A stretch of DNA of 64,000 bases from UBA830 sp038146925. Its GTDB lineage: Bacteria; Pseudomonadota; Alphaproteobacteria; MPNO01; UBA830. The stretch lies in contig JAYQSP010000001.1 in the NCBI GenBank assembly GCA_038146925.1, forward strand, positions 124,001 through 188,000. The letters run 5' to 3'. Below the pieces are notes generated by a model. It worked only from the letters and a program-made list of their open reading frames with translations. It was not told where the DNA came from and searched no databases. The translations under genes were made by a program, and so were the position numbers. This document shows, in pieces, positions 1 through 8,354 of the stretch. Within the stretch, counting starts at the first letter, position 1; each line of letters begins with the position of its first letter.

Positions 1-292
1 ACCGCATCGGCCAGTGATCGGGATCGGGGCCGATCCAGGCGGCCCACATTTCGTCGAACGCCTTCTTCTTTCCATCCACGTCGTACAGATAGACCTGCAC
101 CGAGATCAGCCGCGTTTTGTCGGTCCCGACCTGCGCCAGCCCGGCATCCAGATTGGCGAAGGCGCGCACAGCCTGGCCCTCGAAGTCGAGCGAGAAATCG
201 TCCGACATCCCCAGCGCCCACACCAGATCGCGATAGGCGGAACCGAAACAGCGGGTGGGAATGGTGCCGGGGATGCGTTCGATGGGGAACAT
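1..292 (-). CDS. RidA/YjgF-family protein (3' end outside window)
   Basis: Partial gene: the ATG is at 292 and the frame runs off the window edge at base 1, giving about 97 N-terminal residues. The segment reading VQVYLYDV followed by FDEMWAAWIG is the typical core of RidA/YjgF proteins, which as a family hydrolyse reactive enamine/imine intermediates released by PLP enzymes. The catalytic arginine region, which follows this point, lies outside the window, so active status cannot be judged. It is read in the same direction as comM, with 75 bp between them. Family assignment is fairly secure; substrate is unknown. Confidence 0.75.
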   Translation of the reverse strand, partial: MFPIERIPGTIPTRCFGSAYRDLVWALGMSDDFSLDFEGQAVRAFANLDAGLAQVGTDKTRLISVQVYLYDVDGKKKAFDEMWAAWIGPDPDHWPMR

Positions 293-367
293 AGGGGAAC
301 TCGCGCTTTATTTAATCCGGGTCCGGCAAAGAATAGCGGATCGGGCACGGGCCGTCAGTGAACGGGC

Positions 368-1824
368 CTACCGCCCCGGCGCCACCCGGCGGTAGCCCAG
401 CGCCTCCGCCACATGTACCCGGCGGACGCCGTCGGAGCCGTCCAAATCCGCAATGGTGCGGGCGACGCGGCGGATGCGGTGCCAGGCGCGGGCGGACAAA
501 TGCAGGCGTTCGGCGGCGTCGGTCAGCAGTTTCGTGCCGTCGGCATCCGCGTTGACGGTGACGGCGGGGTCGGCGAAATCGCGATCGGCGAGCGCGCAAA
601 GCGCGCGGCCTGGACATCGCGGGCGGCGGCGACGCGGGCGGCGATGTCGGCCGGTTTGACCGCCGGCACGTCGATATGCAGATCGATCCGGTCGAACAGC
701 GGGCCGGAGATTTTCGCCTGATAGTCGGCGGCGCAGCGCGGCACCCGGCTGCAGGCGAGCGCCGGGTTGTCGAGCCAGCCGCACTTGCAGGGGTTCATCG
801 CCGCCACCAGCTGGAACCGTGCCGGATAGGTCACATGGGTGTTGGCGCGGGCGACGACGGCGCGCCCGGATTCCAGCGGCTGACGCAGCGCTTCGAGGCT
901 GCGCCGGTCGAATTCCGGCAGCTCGTCCAGGAACAGCACGCCGCGATGGGCGAGCGAGACTTCGCCCGGCCGGGCGCGCAAGCCCCCGCCGATCAGCGCC
1001 GGCAGGGTCGCCGAATGGTGCGGGTCGCGAAACGGGCGGCGCATCAGCAGACGCCCGCCGTCGAGCTGCCCGGCCACCGAATGGATCATCGACAGATCCA
1101 GCGCCTCCGCCGGCGACAGGGGCGGCAGCAGGCCGGGCAGGCGCGCGGCGAGCATGGATTTTCCCGATCCCGGCGGGCCGCAAAGAAGGAGGTTATGGCC
1201 GCCCGCCGCCGCGATTTCGAGCGCGCGCTTGGCGCTTTCCTGGCCTTTGACGTCGCGCATGTCGGGGATTGGCGTATCGTGCGCCGCCAGCGCCGGTTTC
1301 GGCGGGGTCAGCACCTGCGTGCCCTTGACGTGATTGACCAGCGCCAGCAGCGACGCCGGCGCCAGCACGTCGATATCGCCGGCCCAGGCGGCTTCCCCGC
1401 CCTGAACGGCGGGACACACGATGCCGCGCCCGGCGGCATTGGCGCCGATCGCCGCCGGCAGCACGCCCGCCACCGGCGCAAGACGCCCGTCGAGCGAGAG
1501 TTCGCCGAGAATGGTGTGGTTCTCGAACGCGTCCGCCGGGATCACGTCCATCGCCATCAGCAGCGCCACGGCGATCGGCAGGTCGAAATGCGCGCCTTCC
1601 TTCAGCACGTCGGCGGGGGCGAGATTGACGGCGATGCGCTTGGGCGGCAGGGCAAGCCCCATGGCCGCCAACGCCGCGCGCACCCGTTCGCGGCTCTCCG
1701 CGACCGCCTTGTCGGGCAGGCCGACGACGTTGAACGCGACCATGCCCGACGACAGCTGCACCTGGCAGTCGATATCGAGCACGTCGACGCCGTTGAAGGC
1801 GACGGTATGAACGCGGGAGACCAT
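368..1824 (-). pseudogene. comM: ComM/YifB-family Mg-chelatase-like AAA+ ATPase, frameshifted
   Basis: ComM/YifB proteins are hexameric AAA+ helicases that promote branch migration during natural transformation. The first frame starts at ATG 1824 (AGAAGGGG upstream; a second ATG at 1914 is possible) with the family start MVSRVHTVAFNG. It contains the Walker A motif GPPGSGKS and continues to DVQAARFA near 595-605. There the frame is lost and would stop at 523. The conserved C-terminus (LSARAWHRIRRVARTIADL, then HVAEALGYRR) continues in another frame to 368. The span is 1457 nt, one short of a multiple of three, which fits a single-base deletion in the GCGCGC-rich stretch. Either the gene is truly broken or this is an assembly error. 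Confidence 0.85.
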
Positions 1825-1964
1825 ACGGTTGCGCCCCTTCTGCGGGGCAGGCGCTGCGTCCGTGTCTGCAGAACCTGCGGTGTCAGCATAACCGGAGCCG
1901 GTGAAACCGTCCATTGCATGTACCCTCTTTGTTCCCGTGAACGTAACAGGAACATAAAGGCGGT

Positions 1965-2393
1965 TCAATCGGTTTCGGCGGGGCGCGGCGGCGGAAACAC
2001 CTGATCGTAGGACCAATTATAGGCGAAGGCGTAGACGAGGAAGAACGCCGACGACGAAATATCGATCAGGAACGCCTCCCGGTATCCCACCTCCAGCCAC
2101 CAGGCGATCAGGAACAGCCCGGCGATCAGCAGGCCGAGTTCGAACAGGCAGGCATGAACGGCGCGCACGGCGAAACCGCGCCGCGCCATGCCCCGGTACT
2201 TGCGGTCCCACAAATCGAACAGCCAGTTAAACAACAGGTTCCATACCATCGCCAGCGCGCTGAACATCAGCCCCAGCGCACCGGTAACATCCACCGGAAG
2301 CCCAAGCACCCAGCCGCCGATCACGGCAAAAAGCGTGACGGCGATGGCCTCGAACAGGATCGTGTGGCGGATGCGGTCGGGCAGCGTGCGCAT
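1965..2393 (-). CDS. PACE-family efflux transporter (bacterial transmembrane pair)
   Basis: 142 residues with four predicted membrane helices arranged as two repeats, the layout of the PACE (proteobacterial antimicrobial compound efflux) family typified by AceI. The family signature is visible: MRT-x2-DRIRH at the N-terminus, the membrane glutamate at residue 15 (LFEAIAV), a WN pair near residue 52, a second FE in HACLFELG, and the C-terminal YNWSYDQVFP. Family members export cationic biocides such as chlorhexidine and, probably, short polyamines by proton exchange. It precedes comM in the same direction but with 140 bp between, so co-transcription is uncertain. Confidence 0.85.
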   Translation of the reverse strand: MRTLPDRIRHTILFEAIAVTLFAVIGGWVLGLPVDVTGALGLMFSALAMVWNLLFNWLFDLWDRKYRGMARRGFAVRAVHACLFELGLLIAGLFLIAWWLEVGYREAFLIDISSSAFFLVYAFAYNWSYDQVFPPPRPAETD

Positions 2394-2564
2394 GAAATTC
2401 GGTCGACGTTGGGAGAGCGGTGCCGGAAGTCTTTACAGCATCGATCCGCGGCCCGAAACACCGGGGATGAACATTCTGAATTCCCCCCCTCCCCCCGATC
2501 CGCCCTGCCCTGTTGCGGCGGCGCGTGCGCGGCTAAACTCGCCCCCTCACCAGGGGAGGGAAAC

Positions 2565-3359
2565 TTGCTCACACTCTATGACGGCACCACGTCGGTCTGC
2601 GCCATCAAGGTGCGGCTGGCGCTGCACGAAAAAGGCATCGCGTTCGACAGTCACAACATCGACCTGCGCGCCGGCGACCAGTTCGATCCCGACTATCTGA
2701 AGCTGAACCCGAATGCCGTCGTCCCGACGCTGGTCGATAGCGGCGACGTGGTCATCGAATCCTCGGTCATTCTGCAGTATCTGGAAGATACCCGGCCCGA
2801 CCCGTCGCTGCTGCCGGCTGCCGCCATCGACCGCGCCCGTATGCGGCTGTGGATGAAGCGGGTGGACGATGCCGTGCATCCCGCCATCGGCAGCCTGACC
2901 CATGCCACCGTGTACCGCCCCGCGTTCCTGGCGCTGGACGAGGAAGGCCGGGCCGAGCGGCTGGCCAAAATCCCGGACGAGAACCGCCGCGCCCGCTTCG
3001 CCGCCGTCTACGAAAAGGGGCTGGAGGCGCCGGTCGTCATCGGCGCGGTGAAGACCCTGAATACCCTGATCGCCGATATGGAAGCCGCGCTGGCCGACAA
3101 CGATTTCCTCGCCGGGCCGGCGTACAGCCTCGCCGAGTGCGCGGTCACGCCCTATGCCAACCGCCTGTTCGACATGGGGCTGCTGGGGCTGTGGGCGATG
3201 GCCGCGCCGAGGGTCTTCGCCTGGTACAGCGGCATCCGGCAGCGCGCCAGTTTCGCCCCCGCCATCACCGATTACCTGACCGACGACGACCGGTCGGCGT
3301 TCAACGGGATGGATCCGGAAACGCCGGGGCGGGTGAAAGAAATCCTGGACGCCGCCTGA
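2565..3359 (+). CDS. Glutathione S-transferase family protein
   Basis: 264 residues. The N-terminal thioredoxin-like GST domain opens with LTLYDGTTSVCAIKVRLALHEKGI and includes the cis-proline segment NAVVPTL and the glutathione-binding ES pair in VIESSVILQYL. An all-alpha C-terminal domain follows. I chose the TTG at 2565 because it lies just after an AGGGGAGGG ribosome site (2552-2560) and starts right at the domain; upstream in-frame sequence is not GST-like. The ribosome site can pair with CCCCCT immediately 5' to form a small hairpin. Substrate is unknown; GSTs conjugate or reduce electrophiles with glutathione, and gshB lies nearby on the other strand. Confidence 0.85.
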   Translation: MLTLYDGTTSVCAIKVRLALHEKGIAFDSHNIDLRAGDQFDPDYLKLNPNAVVPTLVDSGDVVIESSVILQYLEDTRPDPSLLPAAAIDRARMRLWMKRVDDAVHPAIGSLTHATVYRPAFLALDEEGRAERLAKIPDENRRARFAAVYEKGLEAPVVIGAVKTLNTLIADMEAALADNDFLAGPAYSLAECAVTPYANRLFDMGLLGLWAMAAPRVFAWYSGIRQRASFAPAITDYLTDDDRSAFNGMDPETPGRVKEILDAA

Positions 3360-3386
3360 AGCGGCCGCCGACAGCCGAGCCTGACG

Positions 3387-3809
3387 CTACCGCCGCACTT
3401 CGCAATCGATGGTCCAGTCGATATCGCCCTTCCTGGCGCGGGCATCGTAGCTGATGCGCTTTTTCTTCAGCTGCGCGCGCACCGCCTGGGCAAGTCCGTC
3501 GCGCAGTTCTTCCGGCAGGTCCTCGAAATCGAGGCTTACGACGACCGGCGTCTTCGGCGTCGGGGCGGACTTTTTCGCCGTCTTCTTTTTACCGCCGGAG
3601 TTATTCTTTTTGCCCCAGATATCGTCCCAGCCGGATTTGTATTCCGGCGATTTGATATTGCTGAAATAGCCGTAATGGCCGACCGCCGCACCGCCGACGG
3701 ACTCCTTCGCCGACTTGCCGCCGCTGTCGGCGGACGAAGGCGACGGGGCATCGGATTTGGTCTCGGATTTGGCTTCGGACTTTTTAGACGTGGATTTTGT
3801 GTCGGTCAT
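3387..3809 (-). CDS. Lysine/serine-rich protein of unknown function
   Basis: 140 residues, not recognised. Residues 1-40 are low-complexity Lys/Ser/Asp/Glu. A short well-formed block follows (HYGYFSNIKSPEYKSGWDDIWG, about residues 45-66), then a Lys-rich spacer, then a folded-looking C-terminus with DLPEELRDGLAQAVRAQLKKKRISYDAR. No signal peptide or membrane segment is visible, so a cytoplasmic, perhaps nucleic-acid-contacting protein is possible. Basic composition alone is weak evidence for that. It lies between a GST and a MetE-like gene with no obvious operon partner. Ordered aromatic motifs and codon use resembling its neighbours argue that it is real. Confidence 0.6.
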   Translation of the reverse strand: MTDTKSTSKKSEAKSETKSDAPSPSSADSGGKSAKESVGGAAVGHYGYFSNIKSPEYKSGWDDIWGKKNNSGGKKKTAKKSAPTPKTPVVVSLDFEDLPEELRDGLAQAVRAQLKKKRISYDARARKGDIDWTIDCEVRR

Positions 3810-3880
3810 GGGGCGCCGTCATACGGAATGGTGAATGAAACGTGGGCGAAATACACCGTCAGGTCGCGGGATGCAATTCC

Positions 3881-4912
3881 CTAACGCAACGCATCCGCAT
3901 GAATGCCCAGCAGACCGGGAATGGTCGCCGGATCGCGGCGGCCGAACCCGCATTCGGTTGCAATGCCGATATTGTGCCCGGCATGCGCCACGGCGGTATC
4001 CAGCCGGTCGCGGGTGCCGTCGATTCCGTCGGTATGGTGGACGAGGCCCATGAAAAGCTGCACATCGTCCGGCACATCAAGCCCGGCCAGCGGCGCGAAA
4101 TACGCATCGTCGGACCGGTCGCGCGGCACGGGCATGTGGATGAAATCGACACTGCGCGGGCTGGCCGACGTGATTGCGTTCGCATAGGCGACGCAGGTGC
4201 CGAGATCCTTCGGCTCGATGATGTGCTTGTGGCCGGGATCGCCGTAACAGAGATGGAGGCCGGCTTCGACGTCCGCCGGCACGAAACCGAGATGACGGGC
4301 GACGCGGGCGGTCGATTCCGCGACGATGTCGTCGTAGTGCAGCGGCAGGCCGCCATCGGCGCCGACGACCTCGTGGCAGACATCCCACTGGACGGCCAGC
4401 CGGTCATGCGGAACGGCGGCGGCGATCGCCGCGACCTCGCGCGCCAGCGCCGCCTCGATGATCGGTTCGGCCATGGCGCGTTCCGGCATTTCGAAAAACC
4501 CGGCGGTCAGCGCCACCGCCGTCGGGATCGACACCTGGAACCGGACCGACGCCGGGATCACGCCGTCGTCCTGCAACCGGGCGAACACCCCATAGGATTT
4601 TACGGCCTCGTCCGCGTAGCCCATGGTCTCGATCTTCACGCCGGCGGGATCGACGCCGTCTCGCAGGACGAAGAACGGCCGTTCCAGGTTGTCCTTGTAG
4701 CCGTGCAGCGACGCGCTGGTGGATTTGAGCTCAAAGTCCGGATGATCGTCGAAGGTCCGTTTCTGCCAGCGGATCCAGTAGGCGCGGTCGCCGGTCTCGC
4801 CGTCCGGCCAGCGCGGCGCGGCGTCGCCGACGGTGTCGGCAAGCGCGCGGAACACCGCCTCGGAATCCGCCAGCGGTATGGAGCCGACGAAATGGATCGG
4901 GCGGGCGGTCAC
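3881..4912 (-). CDS. MetE/UROD-superfamily protein, putative zinc methyltransferase-like
   Basis: 343 residues from the GTG at 4912, whose GTGA overlaps the gshB stop codon. The sequence resembles the catalytic barrel of cobalamin-independent methionine synthase (MetE). HLC at 220-222 matches the His-x-Cys zinc pair of MetE, and C321 in TECGFGRR matches the third thiolate ligand. GHKH at 227-230 is also polar and conserved-looking. The MetE N-terminal domain is absent, so this is a single-barrel protein. Methyl or thiol transfer is inferred from the ligands; the true substrate is unknown. Translational coupling to glutathione synthetase hints at a thiol-related role. An in-frame ATG at 4939 would give a 27-bp longer product. 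Confidence 0.7.
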   Translation of the reverse strand: MTARPIHFVGSIPLADSEAVFRALADTVGDAAPRWPDGETGDRAYWIRWQKRTFDDHPDFELKSTSASLHGYKDNLERPFFVLRDGVDPAGVKIETMGYADEAVKSYGVFARLQDDGVIPASVRFQVSIPTAVALTAGFFEMPERAMAEPIIEAALAREVAAIAAAVPHDRLAVQWDVCHEVVGADGGLPLHYDDIVAESTARVARHLGFVPADVEAGLHLCYGDPGHKHIIEPKDLGTCVAYANAITSASPRSVDFIHMPVPRDRSDDAYFAPLAGLDVPDDVQLFMGLVHHTDGIDGTRDRLDTAVAHAGHNIGIATECGFGRRDPATIPGLLGIHADALR

Positions 4913-5850
4913 GAGACGCGCCGCTCTATCGCATCCCACAGAAGTTTTTCGACATGCACGCCGTCAAGCCGGTTGATCTCCTGAATGCCGGTAGGCGAGG
5001 TAACGTTGATTTCGGTCAGGTAGTCGCCGATCACGTCGATGCCGACGAAGGTCAGCCCCCGTTCGACCAGGGCCGGGCCGATCATTTCGCAGATTTCGCG
5101 TTCGCGGGCGGTCAGTTCGGTCTTCTGCGCGCCGCCGCCGGCATGGAAATTGGCGCGGGCATCGCCGTCCGCCGGGATGCGCGCCACGCCGCCGGCCGGC
5201 TCGCCGTCGACCAGGATGATGCGCTTGTCGCCTTGGCGGACTTCCGGCAGATAGCGCTGGACGATGATCGGCTCGCGGTATTTGGAGGTAAACATTTCCA
5301 GCAGCGAGCCGAGATTTTCGTCGTCGGGTTTCAGATGGAACACATCGGCGCCGCCGTTGCCGAACAGCGGCTTGACGATGATGTCCTTGTATTCGCGGCG
5401 GAACGCTTCGACTTCGGCCTTGTCCGAGGTGATCAGCGTTTCCGGCAGCAGCCCGTCGAAATGGGTGACGAACAGTTTTTCCGGCGCGTTGCGCACCTCC
5501 GTCGGGTTGTTGACCACCAGCGTGTCCGGATGGATGTGTTCCAGGAGATGCGTCGCCGTGATGTAGGCCATGTCGAACGGCGGGTCCTGGCGCATCAGGA
5601 CCACGTCGACGATGGCGAGATCGAGCATCTCTTCCGCGCCGAGGGTGAAATGGTTACCCGCCTCGCGGCGCACTTCCAGCGGCTGCGCGCGGGCGTACAC
5701 ACGCCCGTCGCGGAACGACAGGGCATGGGGCTCGTAATGGTACAGGCCGTGGCCGCGCGCCTGCGCCTCCATCGCCAGCATGAACGTGGAATCGGCATCG
5801 ATATCGATCGAGGCGACATGATCCATCTGGATCGCAACGGCGAGGCTCAT
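4909..5850 (-). CDS. gshB: Glutathione synthetase
   Basis: 313 residues. GshB joins gamma-glutamylcysteine and glycine using ATP. The N-terminus LAVAIQMDHVASIDID, the segment RQDPPFDMAYITATHLLE and the ATP-grasp core (DIIVKPLFGNGGADVF, then GVARIPADGDARANFHAGGGA, then GIDVIGDYLTEINVTSPTG) are diagnostic. The start is ATG 5850, with GGAG about 8 nt upstream; an earlier ATG at 5898 adds 16 atypical residues. It is read before the MetE-like gene with a 4-bp stop/start overlap, so the two are probably co-translated. A CtrA-type site lies 139 bp upstream in the divergent intergenic region. Confidence 0.95.
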   Translation of the reverse strand: MSLAVAIQMDHVASIDIDADSTFMLAMEAQARGHGLYHYEPHALSFRDGRVYARAQPLEVRREAGNHFTLGAEEMLDLAIVDVVLMRQDPPFDMAYITATHLLEHIHPDTLVVNNPTEVRNAPEKLFVTHFDGLLPETLITSDKAEVEAFRREYKDIIVKPLFGNGGADVFHLKPDDENLGSLLEMFTSKYREPIIVQRYLPEVRQGDKRIILVDGEPAGGVARIPADGDARANFHAGGGAQKTELTAREREICEMIGPALVERGLTFVGIDVIGDYLTEINVTSPTGIQEINRLDGVHVEKLLWDAIERRVS

Positions 5851-5988
5851 GGCGGAATCTCCGGTGTTTCGTTCGGTTCTTTTTGCCCTGACCGGCACCG
5901 CGGATCAATGGGCGTCGCCAAAGCGTCGCGCATTTGACGGAAATCAAAATCGAAACCGGAAAGAACACGGCTTAAATCCGCTGCAAAC

Positions 5989-6003
5989 TTAATCGCCGGT
6001 TAA
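5989..6003. promoter_or_regulatory. Candidate CtrA binding site (TTAA-N7-TTAA)
   Basis: The sequence TTAATCGCCGGTTAA is an exact match to the TTAA-N7-TTAA CtrA recognition pattern of alphaproteobacteria. It lies in the 207-bp divergent gap between gshB and the membrane-protein gene at 6058, 55 bp before the latter start. A further TTAA at 5972-5975 lies nearby but with the wrong spacing. CtrA is the cell-cycle response regulator; binding here is inferred from sequence only. Confidence 0.45.
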
Positions 6004-6057
6004 AACCGCCGCGCCAAAGTGACCGCCAGGGCAGGCAGAGTTCAGGGGAGATAGCGT

Positions 6058-7119
6058 GTGGCGCATTTAGCCTCCGCATCGGAAAGAGCCGGGGTAGGCG
6101 GCTCGACGGTGGCGGTCGGACCGGGCTGGCTTAGCGGGCCCGCGTTCGACCGTCACTTCATCGTCACCGCGGCGGCGATCGCGATCCTGTCCGGTATGCT
6201 GGTCGCAGCGCATCCGGGTCTGTTTGTGCCCGTCCTGCTGCTCGATCTGTGGCTGCTGGGATACCATCACTTGGTATCGACCTATACGCAGCTGTGTTTC
6301 GACCGCGAAAATTTCGCTCGGCGCCGGTGGCTGATTTTCGGATTGTTCCCCGCTGTGTTCGCTGCGGTCGCGGCGATCGGAGTCACGGCGGGGATCTGGC
6401 TGCTGGCGACGATCTATCTCTACTGGCAGTGGTTCCACTACACCCGGCAAAGCTACGGCATCGCGCAGGCCTATCGCCGCGCCGCGGGCGGCATCGCCGA
6501 CAACGAACAGCTGTCCCGTATCGTGTTTTATCTGGTGCCGCTGTGGGGGATCCTGCACCGGGCGCATCAGGCGCCGGAGTTTTTCCTGGGCCTGCCGGTC
6601 GCGCATCCGCCGGTGCCGGGCTGGATGGTCAACACCGTGGCGGTGCTGGCACTGGCGGGCCTCGGCTGGTGGATCATCAGCCGCGCAATGTTGTGGCGCG
6701 ACGGACGCCTGCCGGTCGGCCACACGCTCTATACGATCAGCCATTTCGCCGTGTTCTATACCGGCTATGTCGCAATTTCCGATATCAACGCCGGGTGGAT
6801 CGCGCTGAATATCTGGCACAACGCCCAGTACATCGCCTTCGTCTGGCTGCAGAACAACCGGCGCTTCGGCGGCAGCGGCGCCCGCCCCGACGGCAGTCTC
6901 TTTCTGGCCTGGCTGTCGCAACGAAAGAATCTCTGGGCGTATCTCGGATTCTGTCTGGCGATCTCGACCGCGGTCTATGCCGGGCTCCAGATGTCGTTGG
7001 CCGACCTCGCCGGGGGGGCGGCGCTGCTGATCATCGCCTATCAGACGATCAATTTTCATCACTACATCGTCGACGCCCTGATCTGGCGGCGTCCGCGTCA
7101 GGCGCGCGCGGCGTCCTGA
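6058..7119 (+). CDS. Histidine-rich multi-pass membrane protein, function unknown
   Basis: 353 residues from GTG 6058 (GGGGAG ribosome site at 6044-6049). About eight hydrophobic segments are visible. Histidines cluster at membrane edges: H70-H71 (LGYHHLVSTYT), H127 (WQWFHYTRQSYG), H167/H170, H222/H229, H254 (NIWHNAQY) and H334-H335 (NFHHYIVDALIW). Paired histidines placed like this recall membrane di-iron or carotenoid-cleaving enzymes, but I cannot match it to a named family. The acyltransferase-3 gene starts 2 bp after the stop, so the two are surely co-transcribed. A lipid or envelope modification role is an inference from that pairing. Confidence 0.75.
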   Translation: MAHLASASERAGVGGSTVAVGPGWLSGPAFDRHFIVTAAAIAILSGMLVAAHPGLFVPVLLLDLWLLGYHHLVSTYTQLCFDRENFARRRWLIFGLFPAVFAAVAAIGVTAGIWLLATIYLYWQWFHYTRQSYGIAQAYRRAAGGIADNEQLSRIVFYLVPLWGILHRAHQAPEFFLGLPVAHPPVPGWMVNTVAVLALAGLGWWIISRAMLWRDGRLPVGHTLYTISHFAVFYTGYVAISDINAGWIALNIWHNAQYIAFVWLQNNRRFGGSGARPDGSLFLAWLSQRKNLWAYLGFCLAISTAVYAGLQMSLADLAGGAALLIIAYQTINFHHYIVDALIWRRPRQARAAS

Positions 7120-7120
7120 T

Positions 7121-8335
7121 ATGGGCCGCGCGCTCGCAGCGGCCCGGCCGGGTTCGTGGCCGGCCTATCTGACCTTTCCCCGCAACGCGGACGCCATTGC
7201 AGCGCTTGACGGTCTGCGGGCAGCCGCCATCCTGCTGGTGCTGGCACGTCACGCGATTACGCCGTTTCGCGAAACCGGCGAGATGTTTTTCCCCATCCTG
7301 GGATGGGACGCGGCAACCCCGCTGGTCAACGGCTGGATCGGGGTGGATCTTTTTTTCGTTCTGTCCGGGTTTCTGATCGCGCGCGGCCTGATCCGCCGGT
7401 TCGACGCGACCGGGACCGTGTCGCTGCAACAGTATTTCGCGCGCCGGGCACTGCGCATCCTGCCCGCCTATTACGCGATGCTGTTCGTCGCTTCCGCGGG
7501 ACTGATTCCGTTTTTTGCCGTCGCCCCGGACATGCTGGGCCTTCGCGTCGCCTATCACGCGCTGTTTCTGCAGGACTATCTGCCGTCCAACATCGTGATC
7601 GCCTTCTGGTCCCTGGGGGTAGAGGAAAAATTCTATATCGCTGCGCCGTTCGTTCTGATCCCGATGTTGCGACTTAAACGCCGGCAGGTGCAATACGCGG
7701 TACTGACGGCCCTGGTCCTGACACCGCTGGCCTTCCGGCTGAACGTGATGACGGGCGGTGCGGTCGTCGCCGATTACGAAACGTTCTTCCGCACCCTTCG
7801 CAGCCCGTTCCACCGCGGCTTTGACGGTCTCGCCGTCGGCGTGCTGGCCGCCCTGCTGTGGCGCGACCGCGTCCGGCTGACATGGTTGACCGATCCTCGA
7901 TGCGCGGAGACCCTGTTCTGGACGGGGGCGGCGGTGATCGGCTGGCTGTGGCTACGCGCGCCGATGCTCGACGCGATCGATCCGTTCGACCGGACGTTCC
8001 TGCAACTCGTCCTCGCGCTGGCGTTTGGGGCGGTGCTGCTGGGCGTCATGGCCGGCGGCGGACCGCGGCATCTGCTGGGCGCAAAGGCCCTAAACCCCGT
8101 CGCCAAACTGTCTTACTGCCTGTATCTGGTCCATATGGCCGCGATTCCGGCGGCAATCGCGGGGGCGGAGGCCTTTTCCGGTCAATTCTTTCCCCCGACC
8201 ATCCCCGCTTTCGCGGTTTTTATACCGATATACGTGTGCGCATCGGTTTTGGGGGCGCTGGTCCTGCATTTCGGCGTCGAAAAGCCGTTTCTCAATCCCC
8301 GAATCCGGCCCGACGTGTCGGCCGGCCGGCGATGA
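7121..8335 (+). CDS. Acyltransferase 3 family membrane protein (OafA/YrhL-like)
   Basis: 404 residues with about ten membrane helices. Family hallmarks are IAALDGLRAAAILLVLARH near residue 25, with the catalytic-type histidine, GWIGVDLFFVLSGFLIARGL, FARRALRILPAYY, and WSLGVEEKFYIAAP. Acyltransferase-3 proteins transfer acetyl or other acyl groups to surface sugars or lipids at the inner membrane. The ATG at 7121 lies 2 bp after the stop of the histidine-rich membrane protein, so translation is likely coupled. The acceptor is unknown; no polysaccharide cluster is adjacent, so a lipid or peptidoglycan-linked acceptor is as likely as an O-antigen. Confidence 0.88.
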   Translation: MGRALAAARPGSWPAYLTFPRNADAIAALDGLRAAAILLVLARHAITPFRETGEMFFPILGWDAATPLVNGWIGVDLFFVLSGFLIARGLIRRFDATGTVSLQQYFARRALRILPAYYAMLFVASAGLIPFFAVAPDMLGLRVAYHALFLQDYLPSNIVIAFWSLGVEEKFYIAAPFVLIPMLRLKRRQVQYAVLTALVLTPLAFRLNVMTGGAVVADYETFFRTLRSPFHRGFDGLAVGVLAALLWRDRVRLTWLTDPRCAETLFWTGAAVIGWLWLRAPMLDAIDPFDRTFLQLVLALAFGAVLLGVMAGGGPRHLLGAKALNPVAKLSYCLYLVHMAAIPAAIAGAEAFSGQFFPPTIPAFAVFIPIYVCASVLGALVLHFGVEKPFLNPRIRPDVSAGRR

Positions 8336-8354
8336 ATTTTCGCTGAATTACGAT

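Noticed and set aside
676..2004. A 442-codon open frame on the plus strand opposite comM
   Set aside because: Rich in His/Arg/Gln with no recognisable fold; it is the complement of GC-rich coding DNA.
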